From: Xanthobacter autotrophicus
GTDB lineage: Bacteria > Pseudomonadota > Alphaproteobacteria > Rhizobiales > Xanthobacteraceae
DNA: 35,019 bases
Reading direction: 5' to 3'
Assembly (NCBI RefSeq): GCF_030015065.1
Contig: NZ_JAIVFN010000041.1
Span: 1 to 35,019, forward strand
In this document: positions 20,563-28,853 of the stretch, piece after piece
Numbering within the stretch: the stretch's first letter is position 1
Layout: each line of letters starts with the position of its first letter
The notes under the pieces: generated by a model
The model's input: the letters and a program-made list of their open reading frames with translations, nothing else
The model's database searches: none
What the model was told of the DNA's origin: nothing
Program-made: the position numbers and the translations under genes

Positions 20563-21564
20563 ATGCTGGTGATCGGTCCGAACCTGTTCGTGCTTGTCCT
20601 GCTCGTGCTGGCGGTGGCAGTCGTCTTCTCCGGGGTGAAGACGGTGCCGCAGGGCTACCAGTTCACGGTGGAGCGCTTCCGCCGCTACACCAGGACCCTC
20701 CAGCCGGGGCTCAATCTCATCGTTCCGTTCATCGACCGCATCGGCAACAAGGTGAACGTGATGGAGCAGGTGCTCGACGTTCCCACCCAGGAGGTCATCA
20801 CCAAGGACAACGCCACCGTCTCGGTGGACGGCGTCGCCTTCTTCCAGGTGTTCGACGCGGCGCGGGCGTCCTACGAGGTGGCCCGGCTCGATGCCGCCAT
20901 CCTGGCCCTGACCATGACCAACATCCGCACCGTGATGGGCTCCATGGACCTCGACCAGCTGCTGTCCCACCGCGACGAGATCAACGAGCGCCTGCTGCGT
21001 GTCGTGGACGCGGCGGCCTCGCCCTGGGGGGTGAAGATCACCCGCATCGAGATCAAGGACATCGTGCCCCCCGCGGATCTCGTGAACGCCATGGCCCGGC
21101 AGATGAAGGCCGAGCGCGAGAAGCGGGCCGCGGTGCTGGAGGCCGAGGGGCTGCGGCAGTCCGAGATCCTCAAGGCCGAAGGCCAGAAGCAGGGCCAGAT
21201 CCTCCAGGCCGAGGGCCGGCGCGAGGCTGCCTTCCGCGACGCCGAGGCGCGCGAGCGCCTCGCCGAGGCCGACGCCAAGGCCACGCAGATGCTGTCCGCC
21301 GCGGTGGAGACCGGCGATCCGGTGGCGCTCAACTACTACATTGCCGAGAAATACGTGAAGGCGTTCGAGGCCATGGGCACCGCGCCCAACCAGAAGGTGG
21401 TGCTGGTGCCCTACGAGGGCACGGCCCTGCTGTCCTCGCTCGCCGGCATCGGCGAGATTGCCCGCGCGGCCTTCGGTGGCGAGACGGCGGCGGGTCCGCG
21501 CCCGTCGCGTCCCGGCAGCCGGCGGCCCACCGGCCCGGCCACCGTGCCGCCCCTGGAAGGCTGA
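20563..21564 (+). CDS. SPFH/band-7 domain membrane protein (stomatin/QmcA-like)
   Basis: A 333-residue inner-membrane protein. One N-terminal helix (about 5-27) is followed by an SPFH domain (GVKTVPQGYQFTVERFRRY to about 190), then a charged Ala/Glu/Lys-rich coiled coil (about 180-255), and a proline-rich tail. Such proteins form large oligomeric microdomain scaffolds and often partner NfeD proteins; an NfeD gene follows after five bases. The start at 20563 is preferred because GAGGAAAG lies just upstream and the helix begins there; longer versions would run through non-coding sequence. The YIAEKYVKAFE segment is typical of the QmcA/slipin group. Probable role: membrane protein quality control, from family knowledge. 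Confidence 0.92.
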   Translation: MLVIGPNLFVLVLLVLAVAVVFSGVKTVPQGYQFTVERFRRYTRTLQPGLNLIVPFIDRIGNKVNVMEQVLDVPTQEVITKDNATVSVDGVAFFQVFDAARASYEVARLDAAILALTMTNIRTVMGSMDLDQLLSHRDEINERLLRVVDAAASPWGVKITRIEIKDIVPPADLVNAMARQMKAEREKRAAVLEAEGLRQSEILKAEGQKQGQILQAEGRREAAFRDAEARERLAEADAKATQMLSAAVETGDPVALNYYIAEKYVKAFEAMGTAPNQKVVLVPYEGTALLSSLAGIGEIARAAFGGETAAGPRPSRPGSRRPTGPATVPPLEG

Positions 21565-21569
21565 ACGCC

Positions 21570-22010
21570 ATGCTTTCCGATCTCGGCCCTTGGGCCTGGT
21601 TCGTCCTGGGCGGGGTGCTGCTGGTGGCGGAGATCGCCGCGCCGGGGACCTTCCTGCTCTGGCTCGGCCTCGCGGCCCTTGTCACCGGCACCCTTGCTTA
21701 CGCCGTCGACCTCTCCTGGCAGACGGAGGTTCTGGCCTTCGCGGCGCTGGCGGTGATCGCGGTGCTGGTGGGCCGGCGCGTCAGCCCGGCGCCGGGCCGC
21801 GCGTCTGACCGGCCGTTCCTGAACCGGCGGCCGGAAGGCTTTGTGGGCCGGGTCTTCACCCTGGAGGCGCCCATCGTGGGCGGGGTGGGACGGGTGCGCA
21901 TCGACGATACGGTGTGGCGCATCGAGGGTCCGGACCTTGCCGCCGGCCACGACGTGAAGGTGGTGGCCGCCGATGGCGCCACGCTGAAGGTGGAAGCGGT
22001 GGAGGGCTGA
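21570..22010 (+). CDS. NfeD-family membrane protein
   Basis: A 146-residue short NfeD protein. Three closely packed membrane helices (about 7-24, 28-47, 50-68) precede a C-terminal OB-fold domain (about 85-146) starting GFVGRVFTLEAPIVGG and including VWRIEGPDLAAGHDVKVV. This short form lacks the serine-protease domain of long NfeD. It starts five bases after the SPFH gene and surely forms an operon with it; NfeD/SPFH pairs are widely conserved and act together at the membrane. It converges with the large minus-strand gene, leaving only 19 bases between stops. Confidence 0.9.
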   Translation: MLSDLGPWAWFVLGGVLLVAEIAAPGTFLLWLGLAALVTGTLAYAVDLSWQTEVLAFAALAVIAVLVGRRVSPAPGRASDRPFLNRRPEGFVGRVFTLEAPIVGGVGRVRIDDTVWRIEGPDLAAGHDVKVVAADGATLKVEAVEG

Positions 22011-22029
22011 GGCCTCGGGTGCTCGGTCC

Positions 22030-24606
22030 TCAGTTCAGCCCGCGCAGCAGGCGATCGAGGTAATCGAGCTCCAGCTGCGGCCGCGTCGGCTCCTCGAGGC
22101 GGCGGCGCAGCTCCTCCAGCACGCGGCGGGCACGCTGGGCGTCCACCTCGTCGGGCACCTTCACCGAGAAGTCATCACCATAGTCCTGGCTGCGCAGCGG
22201 CCGCCCGAGGGGATCGGTGCGCTGGGCGGATTCCTCGCCGGGGCCGCCGGGACCCTGGCCGTCCTGGTTGCCGCGCTGGCCCTCGGCCATGGCCTGCGCC
22301 CCCTGCCGCAGCGACTGGAGCGCGCGGCCCTCGGCATCGAGGGCTGCCTGTCCCTCGCCACGGCCGAGCGCTTCCTCGGCCTCGCGCATGGCGTCTCCGG
22401 CGCGGCCCAGCGCATCGCCGGCCCGGTCCATGGCCTCGTTGCCCTCGCCATTCTGGCCCTGCTGGCCGGGACCACCCTGCTGCCCCTGCTGCATGCGGCG
22501 CATCTCGTCCAGCATGCGGCCGAGCCGGCGGCGCAGCTCCTGCTGGTTCTGCTGGAGATCGCCGAAGCCGTTCTCGCCCTGCTGTCCTTGTTGTCCTTGT
22601 TGTCCCTGTTGTCCGTTCGGTTGCCCCTGCCGGTTCTGGCGCCAGGTGCGGTCGCGCAGGCGCTGCTGTTCCTGGATCATCTTGCCGAGCTCGCTCTGCT
22701 GCTCGTTCTGGCGCCCGGCCTGCTGGCGGCCGCCGGGCTTCATGTTTTCCATCATGGCCTGCAGCTCGTCGAGCAGGGCCTTGGCGGCGTCGCGATTGCC
22801 GGAGCGCGCGAGGTTCTCGATGCGGTCCAGCATGCGCTGGAGGTCCTGCGGGCGCACGATGCGGGTGTTGGGGTCGAGCGGGCGCGCATCGGTGTTGCCG
22901 TCCCGCTGCGCCTGCTCGGCCAGCTGGCGCATCATCTTGTCCATGGCCGCGCGCAGCTCCTGGGTGAGGCGCTTGATCTCCTCCTCGCTCGCGCCGCGCT
23001 CCAGCGCCTCGCGCAGCGCTTCCTGGGCGGCACGCAATTCGCGCTCGGCCTCGGAGAGGGTGCCGTCCTCGATCAGGACCGCCACCTCCCACAGATAATC
23101 CACCAGCGCGCGCAGGTCGTCGTCATTGCGCGCGATCCTGGCGCGGGCCAGCGCGGTGGTGAGGCCGAGATACTCGCCCGCGGCGGGCGTGAACTGCTCG
23201 GGCGCCGTCGTGAGCGCGTTGAGCACCGCCACCAGCCGGCGCCGGCTGGCGGGATCGAATGCGAGGCGCCGCCGCTCGTCGATGAGGGCGCGGGCCAGCG
23301 GCTTGGAGAAGGTGCGCGCCGGCAGGCGCAGGGTGCGGGTCTCGCTCACCCCTTCATTGCCGGCCTCGTCGCGGGCCTTGAGGGTCACGCTCACGCGGGC
23401 GCCGGCCCAGGGGTGGGAGACCAGGTCCTTGGAGGTCTGCGCCGTGCCGCTCTTGCCGCCGGAGGGCAGCGACAGCTTGAAGCCTGGCGGGGGCACCAGC
23501 GGCTGCGCCAGCTTGGGCGGCATCGCGCCGGGTCGCGGGAACAAAGACGGCTCGGGCGGCAGCGGGGCGAACACGGCCTCGGCTTCCTTCACCCCGTAGT
23601 CATCCTCCATGCGGTAGGCGAGGACGAGGGCGTTGCGCGGCCCGGTCTGCGGCTCCTTGGCGAAGGCGATGGAGGGCTTCTGGTCCGGCAGCGCCTTGAA
23701 GTGCCACATGAGGCGGCGCTGGTCGGGACCCAGGAAGGTGACGTCCGCGTCCTCGCGGATGACATAGCGTCGCTCGCCATTGGCGGGCGGCGGGGCCTCG
23801 CCCTCCGGCTTCGTCTCGGCAATGCCGCCTTCCAGCTTGAGGGACGCGGTGTCGAGGCCCGCTCCACGCACCACCAGCACGCTGCCCGCAGGAACCTGCA
23901 GGGCAGCGGCGTTGAGCGCGGCGGGATCATCCGAGCGCAGGCCCGGCAGCACCACGGGCGGGCGTCCCGTATAGCCGGGCGGGTCCACCCAGGCGTCGAG
24001 GCGATAGGGCGCGGCGGGGGTGAGGGCCTTCCAGTCGAAGGCGGCGCCGATGCGCGCGAGGTGCGCGCCGGGCGCCATGAAGAAGGTGGCGACCAGCGCC
24101 AGCACCGCCAGCGACCGCACGGCCCGCGGATCGAGTCGGGCGAGGCCGGGCTCGGGCGGGCCGGCGCGCAGGGTGCGGGCGGCGGCGAGAGCGCGGGCGA
24201 GATGCGCGCGCCACAGGGCCGCGCCCACCGGATCGTCGGGCTTGGTGGCGAGGCTGTCGGAGATGGCGGTGGCGGGCCGGTGGGCGAAGGCGCTCATCCG
24301 GTCGAGCCGGCTGACCCCCTCCTCCTCACCCGGCCAGCGCAGGGCCAGGAGCGGGCGGGCGGCGAGCGCGAGCGCGATGGCGAACGCGACCACGCCGGCG
24401 ATGCGTGCGGTGACCGGGACCTGGAGCCACAGGCCGGCAAAGGACACGGCGAGGAAAACGGCAGCGACAACGCCCACGCGGGCCAGAGCGGGCCAAGCGC
24501 GTTCCCAGAACAGGGCGAAGCGGGCACGGCCGACGGCGCGGGCCAGAAGGAAGCGCGCGTCGCCTTCCGGCGTGCGCGGGAGCTTTCCGTCGCGAGGTGC
24601 GCTCAC
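22030..24606 (-). CDS. TIGR02302-type (DUF4175-like) alphaproteobacterial membrane protein
   Basis: An 858-residue protein of unknown function fitting the TIGR02302 alphaproteobacterial family: two membrane helices near residues 43-62 and 68-90, a third near 185-205, then a long presumably periplasmic part. The C-terminal third (about 615-790) is low complexity, Gln- and Gly-rich, with GQQGQQGQQGQQG encoded by a 9-base tandem repeat. The final 60 residues are charged and end in a conserved-looking LDYLDRLLRGLN. The start is GTG at 24606 with GGGAG about five bases upstream; the in-frame ATG at 24678 would add 24 basic residues and looks wrong. It is last in a minus-strand gene series. Confidence 0.85.
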   Translation of the reverse strand: MSAPRDGKLPRTPEGDARFLLARAVGRARFALFWERAWPALARVGVVAAVFLAVSFAGLWLQVPVTARIAGVVAFAIALALAARPLLALRWPGEEEGVSRLDRMSAFAHRPATAISDSLATKPDDPVGAALWRAHLARALAAARTLRAGPPEPGLARLDPRAVRSLAVLALVATFFMAPGAHLARIGAAFDWKALTPAAPYRLDAWVDPPGYTGRPPVVLPGLRSDDPAALNAAALQVPAGSVLVVRGAGLDTASLKLEGGIAETKPEGEAPPPANGERRYVIREDADVTFLGPDQRRLMWHFKALPDQKPSIAFAKEPQTGPRNALVLAYRMEDDYGVKEAEAVFAPLPPEPSLFPRPGAMPPKLAQPLVPPPGFKLSLPSGGKSGTAQTSKDLVSHPWAGARVSVTLKARDEAGNEGVSETRTLRLPARTFSKPLARALIDERRRLAFDPASRRRLVAVLNALTTAPEQFTPAAGEYLGLTTALARARIARNDDDLRALVDYLWEVAVLIEDGTLSEAERELRAAQEALREALERGASEEEIKRLTQELRAAMDKMMRQLAEQAQRDGNTDARPLDPNTRIVRPQDLQRMLDRIENLARSGNRDAAKALLDELQAMMENMKPGGRQQAGRQNEQQSELGKMIQEQQRLRDRTWRQNRQGQPNGQQGQQGQQGQQGENGFGDLQQNQQELRRRLGRMLDEMRRMQQGQQGGPGQQGQNGEGNEAMDRAGDALGRAGDAMREAEEALGRGEGQAALDAEGRALQSLRQGAQAMAEGQRGNQDGQGPGGPGEESAQRTDPLGRPLRSQDYGDDFSVKVPDEVDAQRARRVLEELRRRLEEPTRPQLELDYLDRLLRGLN
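22579..22614. repeat. 9-base in-frame tandem repeat in the TIGR02302-type gene
   Basis: Four near-identical copies of a 9-base unit (plus strand TTGTTGTCC, with CTG variants) encode Gly-Gln-Gln repeats. The unit length keeps the frame, so copy number can change by slippage without breaking the gene. Confidence 0.85.
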
Positions 24607-24772
24607 ACTCTCTCCCTTTCTCCCGCCCCGCCCGGGCGGCCGGACAAGCATATGCAGGGTCAGCTTAACACGAAGCAAGGAACGGGCCAGCGCATGCCCT
24701 TTTGCGTCGGCTTCACATCTCGTTCATGCGCTGCAACATGGCGCGAACCGCCACCGCGCGCGGCCACCGGTC

Positions 24773-25534
24773 TCACACTCCCGCATCCGCCGCGCGGCCG
24801 ATCTCGTCCGGTGAAAGACCCAGGGCCGAAAGCGTCTCGCAGATATGCGGCGGCAAAGGGGCGCTGGCGGTGACCGGTTCCCCGTTCTTCTTCAGCGGCA
24901 CCACGATGCGGCGGGAGTGCAGGTGCAGTTTCGGCCCGCCCGGCAGGCGCGAGGCGCCGCCATAAATCGCATCTCCAAAGATGGGGTGGCCGAGGGACGA
25001 GAGGTGCGCCCGCAATTGATGCGTGCGGCCGGTGACCGGGGAAAGCGCCATCACCGCGAAGCCGCCGGCGCGGTGGAGCACGCGATAGTCGGTGATCGCC
25101 TCCTGCGCGCCCGGGGTGCCCCTGGGCACCGCCTGCATCCACCAGCCGCGATGGGGCGAGCGCTTGGCCAGGGGCTGGTCGATGCGGCCGGCATCTTCCG
25201 CCGGTGCGCCCTCGGTCACGGCCACATAGGTCTTGTCCACGGCTCCGCTCGCAAACAGCTTTCCCAGCAGCGCCAGCGCCTTGGCGTGGCGGCCGAGGAC
25301 GAGGCAGCCGGAGGTGTCCTTGTCGAGCCGGTGGGCCAGCTCCGGCGCGCGCGGCAGGCCGAAGCGCAGGGCATCGAGATGGTCGGCCAGCGTCTCCCCG
25401 CCCTTGGGGCCGGCATGGACCGGCAGGCCGTGGGGCTTGTCGATGATGAGCATCATGCCGTCGCGGTAGAGCACCGGCAGATCGGGGGCGGGCTCAGGCG
25501 GACGGGCCGATGCCGTGGGCGCGGAAGGCGTCAT
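24773..25534 (-). CDS. RluA-family RNA pseudouridine synthase
   Basis: Isomerises specific uridines in RNA to pseudouridine. The catalytic motif HRLDKDTSG (69-77, Asp71) is intact, followed by the family segments [32 protein letters not shown] and LHLHSRRI. The 253-residue form starting at ATG 25534 has no S4 RNA-binding domain at its N-terminus, as in the small RluA/TruC/YqcB-like branch. This start overlaps the end of the macro-domain gene by 41 bases; no later start keeps the conserved VLYRDG...[11 protein letters not shown] strand. The target RNA cannot be assigned by eye. Confidence 0.9.
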   Translation of the reverse strand: MTPSAPTASARPPEPAPDLPVLYRDGMMLIIDKPHGLPVHAGPKGGETLADHLDALRFGLPRAPELAHRLDKDTSGCLVLGRHAKALALLGKLFASGAVDKTYVAVTEGAPAEDAGRIDQPLAKRSPHRGWWMQAVPRGTPGAQEAITDYRVLHRAGGFAVMALSPVTGRTHQLRAHLSSLGHPIFGDAIYGGASRLPGGPKLHLHSRRIVVPLKKNGEPVTASAPLPPHICETLSALGLSPDEIGRAADAGV

Positions 25535-26057
25535 GGTGAAGGTCAGCGGACTCAAGGGAGAAGCAGCAGAACACCACGCGGGTGATGCTGCCGGGGTCCC
25601 CAAGATGCGCCAGCACGGCCCCGACCGCCAGAGGCGCCGCGCGATCGGCCGGAAAGCCGTAGATGCCGGTGGAGATGGCGGGGAAGGCGATGGAGGTGAG
25701 CCCCGCCGCGTCCGCGAGCCTCAGGCTCTCGCGGTAGCAGGAGGCGAGGAGCGCATCCTCGCCCGCTCCGCCGCCGCGCCAGACCGGCCCCACGGTGTGG
25801 ATGACATGCGCCGCCGGCAGGCGGAAGCCCGGCGTCAGGCGCGCCTCGCCGGTGGGGCAGCCGCCGAGGGTGCGGCAATAAGCGAGAAGCTCGGGCCCCG
25901 CCGCCCGGTGGATCGCCCCATCCACCCCGCCGCCGCCGAGCAGGCTGGAATTGGCGGCGTTCACAATGGCGTCGAGGCCAAGGCGGGTGATGTCCCCCAC
26001 CGTGATTTCGAGCCGGGCCCGGCGTGGAACGGCGCCCGATAACGAGGACTGGGCCAT
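25494..26057 (-). CDS. Macro-domain protein (ADP-ribose / O-acetyl-ADP-ribose hydrolase type)
   Basis: A 187-residue single macro domain. Its ligand-binding motifs are complete: GDIT (21-24), [18 protein letters not shown] (33-50) and STGIYGFP (129-136), closely matching the MacroD/YmdB class that removes ADP-ribose from proteins or deacetylates O-acetyl-ADP-ribose. The start at 26057 is chosen because upstream codons lack conserved sequence. Ribosome site is weak. It overlaps the pseudouridine synthase downstream by 41 bases and follows the patatin gene after 133 bases on the same strand. No sirtuin or ADP-ribosyltransferase gene is nearby. Confidence 0.92.
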   Translation of the reverse strand: MAQSSLSGAVPRRARLEITVGDITRLGLDAIVNAANSSLLGGGGVDGAIHRAAGPELLAYCRTLGGCPTGEARLTPGFRLPAAHVIHTVGPVWRGGGAGEDALLASCYRESLRLADAAGLTSIAFPAISTGIYGFPADRAAPLAVGAVLAHLGDPGSITRVVFCCFSLESADLHHDAFRAHGIGPSA

Positions 26058-26190
26058 GGCAGGATCGCCTGGAGGCTGGCTGAAACCGGACCGGACAGGG
26101 AGTGATGGCCTCATCCTAATGCATTTTCCGGCTCCGCCGGCACGATCCTGAAGGCGGACCGGCGCCTCGGCACGCATGCGGGCCGGCCGG

Positions 26191-27231
26191 TCAGTCCGCC
26201 AGCTCCAGCTTGAGGTCCAGGGTGGAGCGGCGGCCGAGATCGTCGAAATGGGCCTCCAGGAAGGCCTCGGCCGCGACCCGGCCGAGGTCGCGCAGGTGCT
26301 GGAGGAAGGACCATTCCGCATTCATCTTCGAGGTGGCGTCGAGCGCCACCAGCTGGTCCGCCCCGCCGATGCGGTGCAGCCGCACCCGCCGGAAGCTCGA
26401 TCCGCCCAGGGTCCAGCGGCTGAGCAGCCCCTGGTCGATGAGCTTGGCCGCATGGTCGATGGCGCGCAGCTGGGCCAGCAGCGAGGCGTTGAAGGTGATC
26501 TCGTTGATGCGGTTCTGGATTTCCGAGGCGGTGCGCGGCGTGGTCTCGCGCATCACCGGGTTGATCTGGACCAGGATGATGTCGTCCGCGTCGGCCTTCT
26601 CATAGAGCGGAAACAAAGGCGGGTTGCCCATGTAGCCGCCGTCCCAGTAAGGCACGCCGTCGATCTCCACCGCCTGGAACAGGAACGGCAGGCAGGCCGA
26701 GGCCATCACCGCGTCGGCGGTCATCTCCTCGTGGCCGAAGATGCGGGCGCGCCCGGTGTGCACGTTGGTGGCGGAGATGAAGATCTTCACCTGCGACTGG
26801 CGCAGGGCCTCGAAATCCACGTGCGCTTCCAGGATCTCGCGCAGCGGATTGATGTTCAGCGGGTTGAAGTCGTAGGGCGAGAAGAAGCGCGAGGCCACCT
26901 CGAAGGCGAGATAGGCCGGATTGCGCGCCAGCGACCAGTTGCCCATCACGCGGTCGAAGGCGGTGCGCTGGAGCGGCGACATGCGCCCGTCGCGGGAGAC
27001 GTCGCGCCAGAACTGGGTCAAGGCGTGGCGGGCCTCCTCCGGGTCGCCCTTGGCGAGGCCGGAGGCCAGCACAACCGCGTTCATGGCGCCGGCGCTGGTG
27101 CCGGTGATGCCGGAGACGGCCAGCCGGTCGTCCTGCAACAGGCGGTCGAGCACGCCCCAGGTGAAGGCGCCATGGGCGCCTCCCCCCTGGAGCGCGAGGC
27201 TCACAGGCTTGACGCCGTCGCGGCGGCTCAC
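26191..27231 (-). CDS. Patatin-like phospholipase family protein
   Basis: A 346-residue patatin-fold lipid acyl hydrolase. The Ser-Asp dyad is complete: oxyanion loop GGGAHG (16-21), nucleophile elbow GTSAG (44-48, Ser46) and catalytic Asp197 in WDGG. No signal peptide is seen, so a cytoplasmic or membrane-surface role is likely. The start is GTG at 27231, overlapping the stop of the upstream dehydrogenase as GTGA. A second GTG (start of SLALQGGG) would trim ten residues. The tight coupling to 3-hydroxybutyrate dehydrogenase hints at work on polyhydroxybutyrate granules or membrane lipid; that is inference. Confidence 0.92.
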   Translation of the reverse strand: MSRRDGVKPVSLALQGGGAHGAFTWGVLDRLLQDDRLAVSGITGTSAGAMNAVVLASGLAKGDPEEARHALTQFWRDVSRDGRMSPLQRTAFDRVMGNWSLARNPAYLAFEVASRFFSPYDFNPLNINPLREILEAHVDFEALRQSQVKIFISATNVHTGRARIFGHEEMTADAVMASACLPFLFQAVEIDGVPYWDGGYMGNPPLFPLYEKADADDIILVQINPVMRETTPRTASEIQNRINEITFNASLLAQLRAIDHAAKLIDQGLLSRWTLGGSSFRRVRLHRIGGADQLVALDATSKMNAEWSFLQHLRDLGRVAAEAFLEAHFDDLGRRSTLDLKLELAD

Positions 27232-28010
27232 GCCGCGGTCCAGCCGCCGTCGATCACCTGCAGCGAGCCGGTGATGGAGCGGGCATTGTCGGAGGCGAGG
27301 AACACGGCAAGCGCGGCGACCTCCTCCACCGTCACGAACTCCTTGGTGGGCTGGGCCGCGAGCAGTACGTCCTTTTTCACCTGCTCCTCGGTCATGCCGC
27401 GGGCCTTGGCGGTGTCGGGGATCTGCTTCTCCACGAGGGGCGTCCACACATAGCCGGGGCAGATGGCGTTGACGGTGATGCCGAACTCGGCGGTCTCCAG
27501 CGCCGCGGTCTTGGTCAGGCCGGCAATGCCGTGCTTGGCGGACACGTAGGCCGACTTGAAGGGCGAGGCCACCAGCGCATGGGCGGAGGCGGTGTTGATG
27601 ATGCGGCCCCACTTGCGCGCCTTCATGCCGGGAATGGCCGCGCGCATGGCGAAGAAGGCCGCCGACAGGTTGATGGCGATGATGGTGTTCCAGGTGTCGA
27701 TGGGGAACTCCTCGATGGGCGCCACGTGCTGGATGCCCGCATTGTTCACGAGGATGTCGCACGAGCCGAGCTCGGTCTCGCCCAGCTTCACCATGTCGGC
27801 GATCTCGTCCGGCTTCAGCATGTTGGCCGGCGAATAAAGGCACTTCACACCGAAATCGCTCTCGATGGCGGCGCGCTCCTTCTCGATGGCGGCGGCGTCA
27901 CCCAGGCCGTTGAGCACGATGTTCGCGCCTTCCTTGGCGAAGGCACGGGCATAAGCGAGCCCGATGCCGCTGGTGGACCCTGTAACGACGGCGACCTTCC
28001 CCTTGAGCAT
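27228..28010 (-). CDS. bdhA: D-3-hydroxybutyrate dehydrogenase
   Basis: Short-chain dehydrogenase that interconverts 3-hydroxybutyrate and acetoacetate with NAD, the step after polyhydroxybutyrate depolymerisation. The 260-residue protein has the nucleotide motif TGSTSGIG (10-17), NNAG (89-92), and the catalytic Ser142, Tyr155 and Lys159. The C-terminal CPGYVWTPLVEKQI and [13 protein letters not shown] segments are those of HBDH rather than generic SDRs. Length is right. It is the first gene of the minus-strand series and overlaps the patatin start by four bases. Its leader contains attenuator-like hairpins and an inverted repeat (28022-28094). Confidence 0.92.
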   Translation of the reverse strand: MLKGKVAVVTGSTSGIGLAYARAFAKEGANIVLNGLGDAAAIEKERAAIESDFGVKCLYSPANMLKPDEIADMVKLGETELGSCDILVNNAGIQHVAPIEEFPIDTWNTIIAINLSAAFFAMRAAIPGMKARKWGRIINTASAHALVASPFKSAYVSAKHGIAGLTKTAALETAEFGITVNAICPGYVWTPLVEKQIPDTAKARGMTEEQVKKDVLLAAQPTKEFVTVEEVAALAVFLASDNARSITGSLQVIDGGWTAA

Positions 28011-28021
28011 GGCTGTTCCCC

Positions 28022-28058
28022 AAAAAAGGCCCGGCGTGGCCCGGCCTCAGGCCGGGGC
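28022..28058 (-). promoter_or_regulatory. Attenuator-like overlapping hairpins in the bdhA leader
   Basis: Read on the minus strand, CCCGGC (28056-28051) can pair with GCCGGG (28045-28040) around CTGAG. Alternatively AGGCC..GG (28047-28041) can pair with CC..GGGCCT (28034-28027) around a six-base loop with one bulged G, directly followed by five more T residues (28026-28022). The two stems share bases 28040-28045 and exclude each other, and the second resembles an intrinsic terminator ending 11 bases before the start codon. The sequence could instead be a chance product of an extragenic palindrome. Confidence 0.4.
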
Positions 28059-28078
28059 TCACGATGTAGCGGAGCGGT

Positions 28079-28094
28079 GTGACGATGCTGTCAC
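28079..28094. promoter_or_regulatory. Inverted repeat GTGAC-N6-GTCAC, candidate operator
   Basis: A perfect five-base inverted repeat with a six-base spacer (GATGCT) lies in the 207-base divergent region between bdhA and the Fur-family gene, 69 bases upstream of the bdhA start. Its size and symmetry suit a dimeric regulator. It does not match the rhizobial Zur box or a CRP site. The bound protein is unknown. Confidence 0.35.
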
Positions 28095-28217
28095 GCGCGC
28101 AGGCAAACCTGCGGCCGGCAGATTGCAACGCTCCTTCCTGCGGCGCAACGTGACCTTGGCGTGGCTTTCACACCTCTGCGGATGGCAGGACGCCAACCGA
28201 TGTACTAAATAGAGGGC

Positions 28218-28736
28218 GTGACCCATTCAGCGCCCCATCATAGCGACCACGATCACGGCCAATGCGTGGCCGGAGCCTTGGCGCGCGTGGAGAAGTGCTG
28301 CGCGGAAAAAGGCCTGCGCATGACTCCCCTGCGGCGCAGTGTCATGAAGGCGCTGGCCGAGACCCATGTGCCGCTGGGCGCCTACGAGATCGTGGAGCGC
28401 CTCGCCGCCGCCGGCGAGCCGACGCCGCCCATGTCGGTCTATCGGGTGCTGGATTTCCTGGTGGCGGAGGGACTCGCCCACCGCATCGAGAGCCGCAACG
28501 CCTTCCTTGCCTGCGGCCATCCCCACGATACCGACGAGGTGGTGGTGTTCCTCATCTGCGAGCGCTGCGGCCTGACGAAGGAAGTGGCCTCCCACGCGGT
28601 CGGGCGTGACCTGGCCTGGGCGGCGCGTGCCGCCGGCTTCGAGCCGCGCCAGAGGGTGCTGGAAGTGGCCGGCACCTGCGCCCACTGCCGGGAAACGGTT
28701 GCGGCCGAAGTCGCCGGGACAGCCGGCGCCGGTTGA
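28218..28736 (+). CDS. Fur-family metalloregulator, Zur-like
   Basis: A 172-residue metal-dependent repressor of the Fur family. The winged-helix DNA-binding part (about 25-95) includes RMTPLRRSVMKAL and PMSVYRVLDFLV. The dimer domain has two CxxC structural-zinc pairs, C114/C117 and C154/C157, and a metal site around C99-H101-H103. The CGHPHD...FLICERCG pattern favours Zur over Fur or PerR. The His-rich N-terminus (HHSDHDH, 7-13) is extra. The start is GTG at 28218 after AGAGGG; an internal ATG (Met35) would remove part of the DNA-binding domain. No zinc transporter genes are beside it, so the Zur call rests on sequence only. Confidence 0.85.
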   Translation: MTHSAPHHSDHDHGQCVAGALARVEKCCAEKGLRMTPLRRSVMKALAETHVPLGAYEIVERLAAAGEPTPPMSVYRVLDFLVAEGLAHRIESRNAFLACGHPHDTDEVVVFLICERCGLTKEVASHAVGRDLAWAARAAGFEPRQRVLEVAGTCAHCRETVAAEVAGTAGAG

Positions 28737-28853
28737 CGCTCGGCGCCGGCGGGCCTACTCGATCCCCGGTCCGAGCCCGGTCCCGCAGCGTATCCGAGCG
28801 GGACGCACCCCATGACCGACGTGTTCCCGAGCGGACGACCTGCCGAGGATGGA

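Noticed and set aside
22579-22614. CRISPR-like or non-coding satellite repeat
   Set aside because: The 9-base units are in frame within a coding region and have no spacers.
22588-24873. 761-codon plus-strand frame opposite the TIGR02302-type gene
   Set aside because: Antisense shadow; the minus-strand protein has membrane helices, family features and a good ribosome site.
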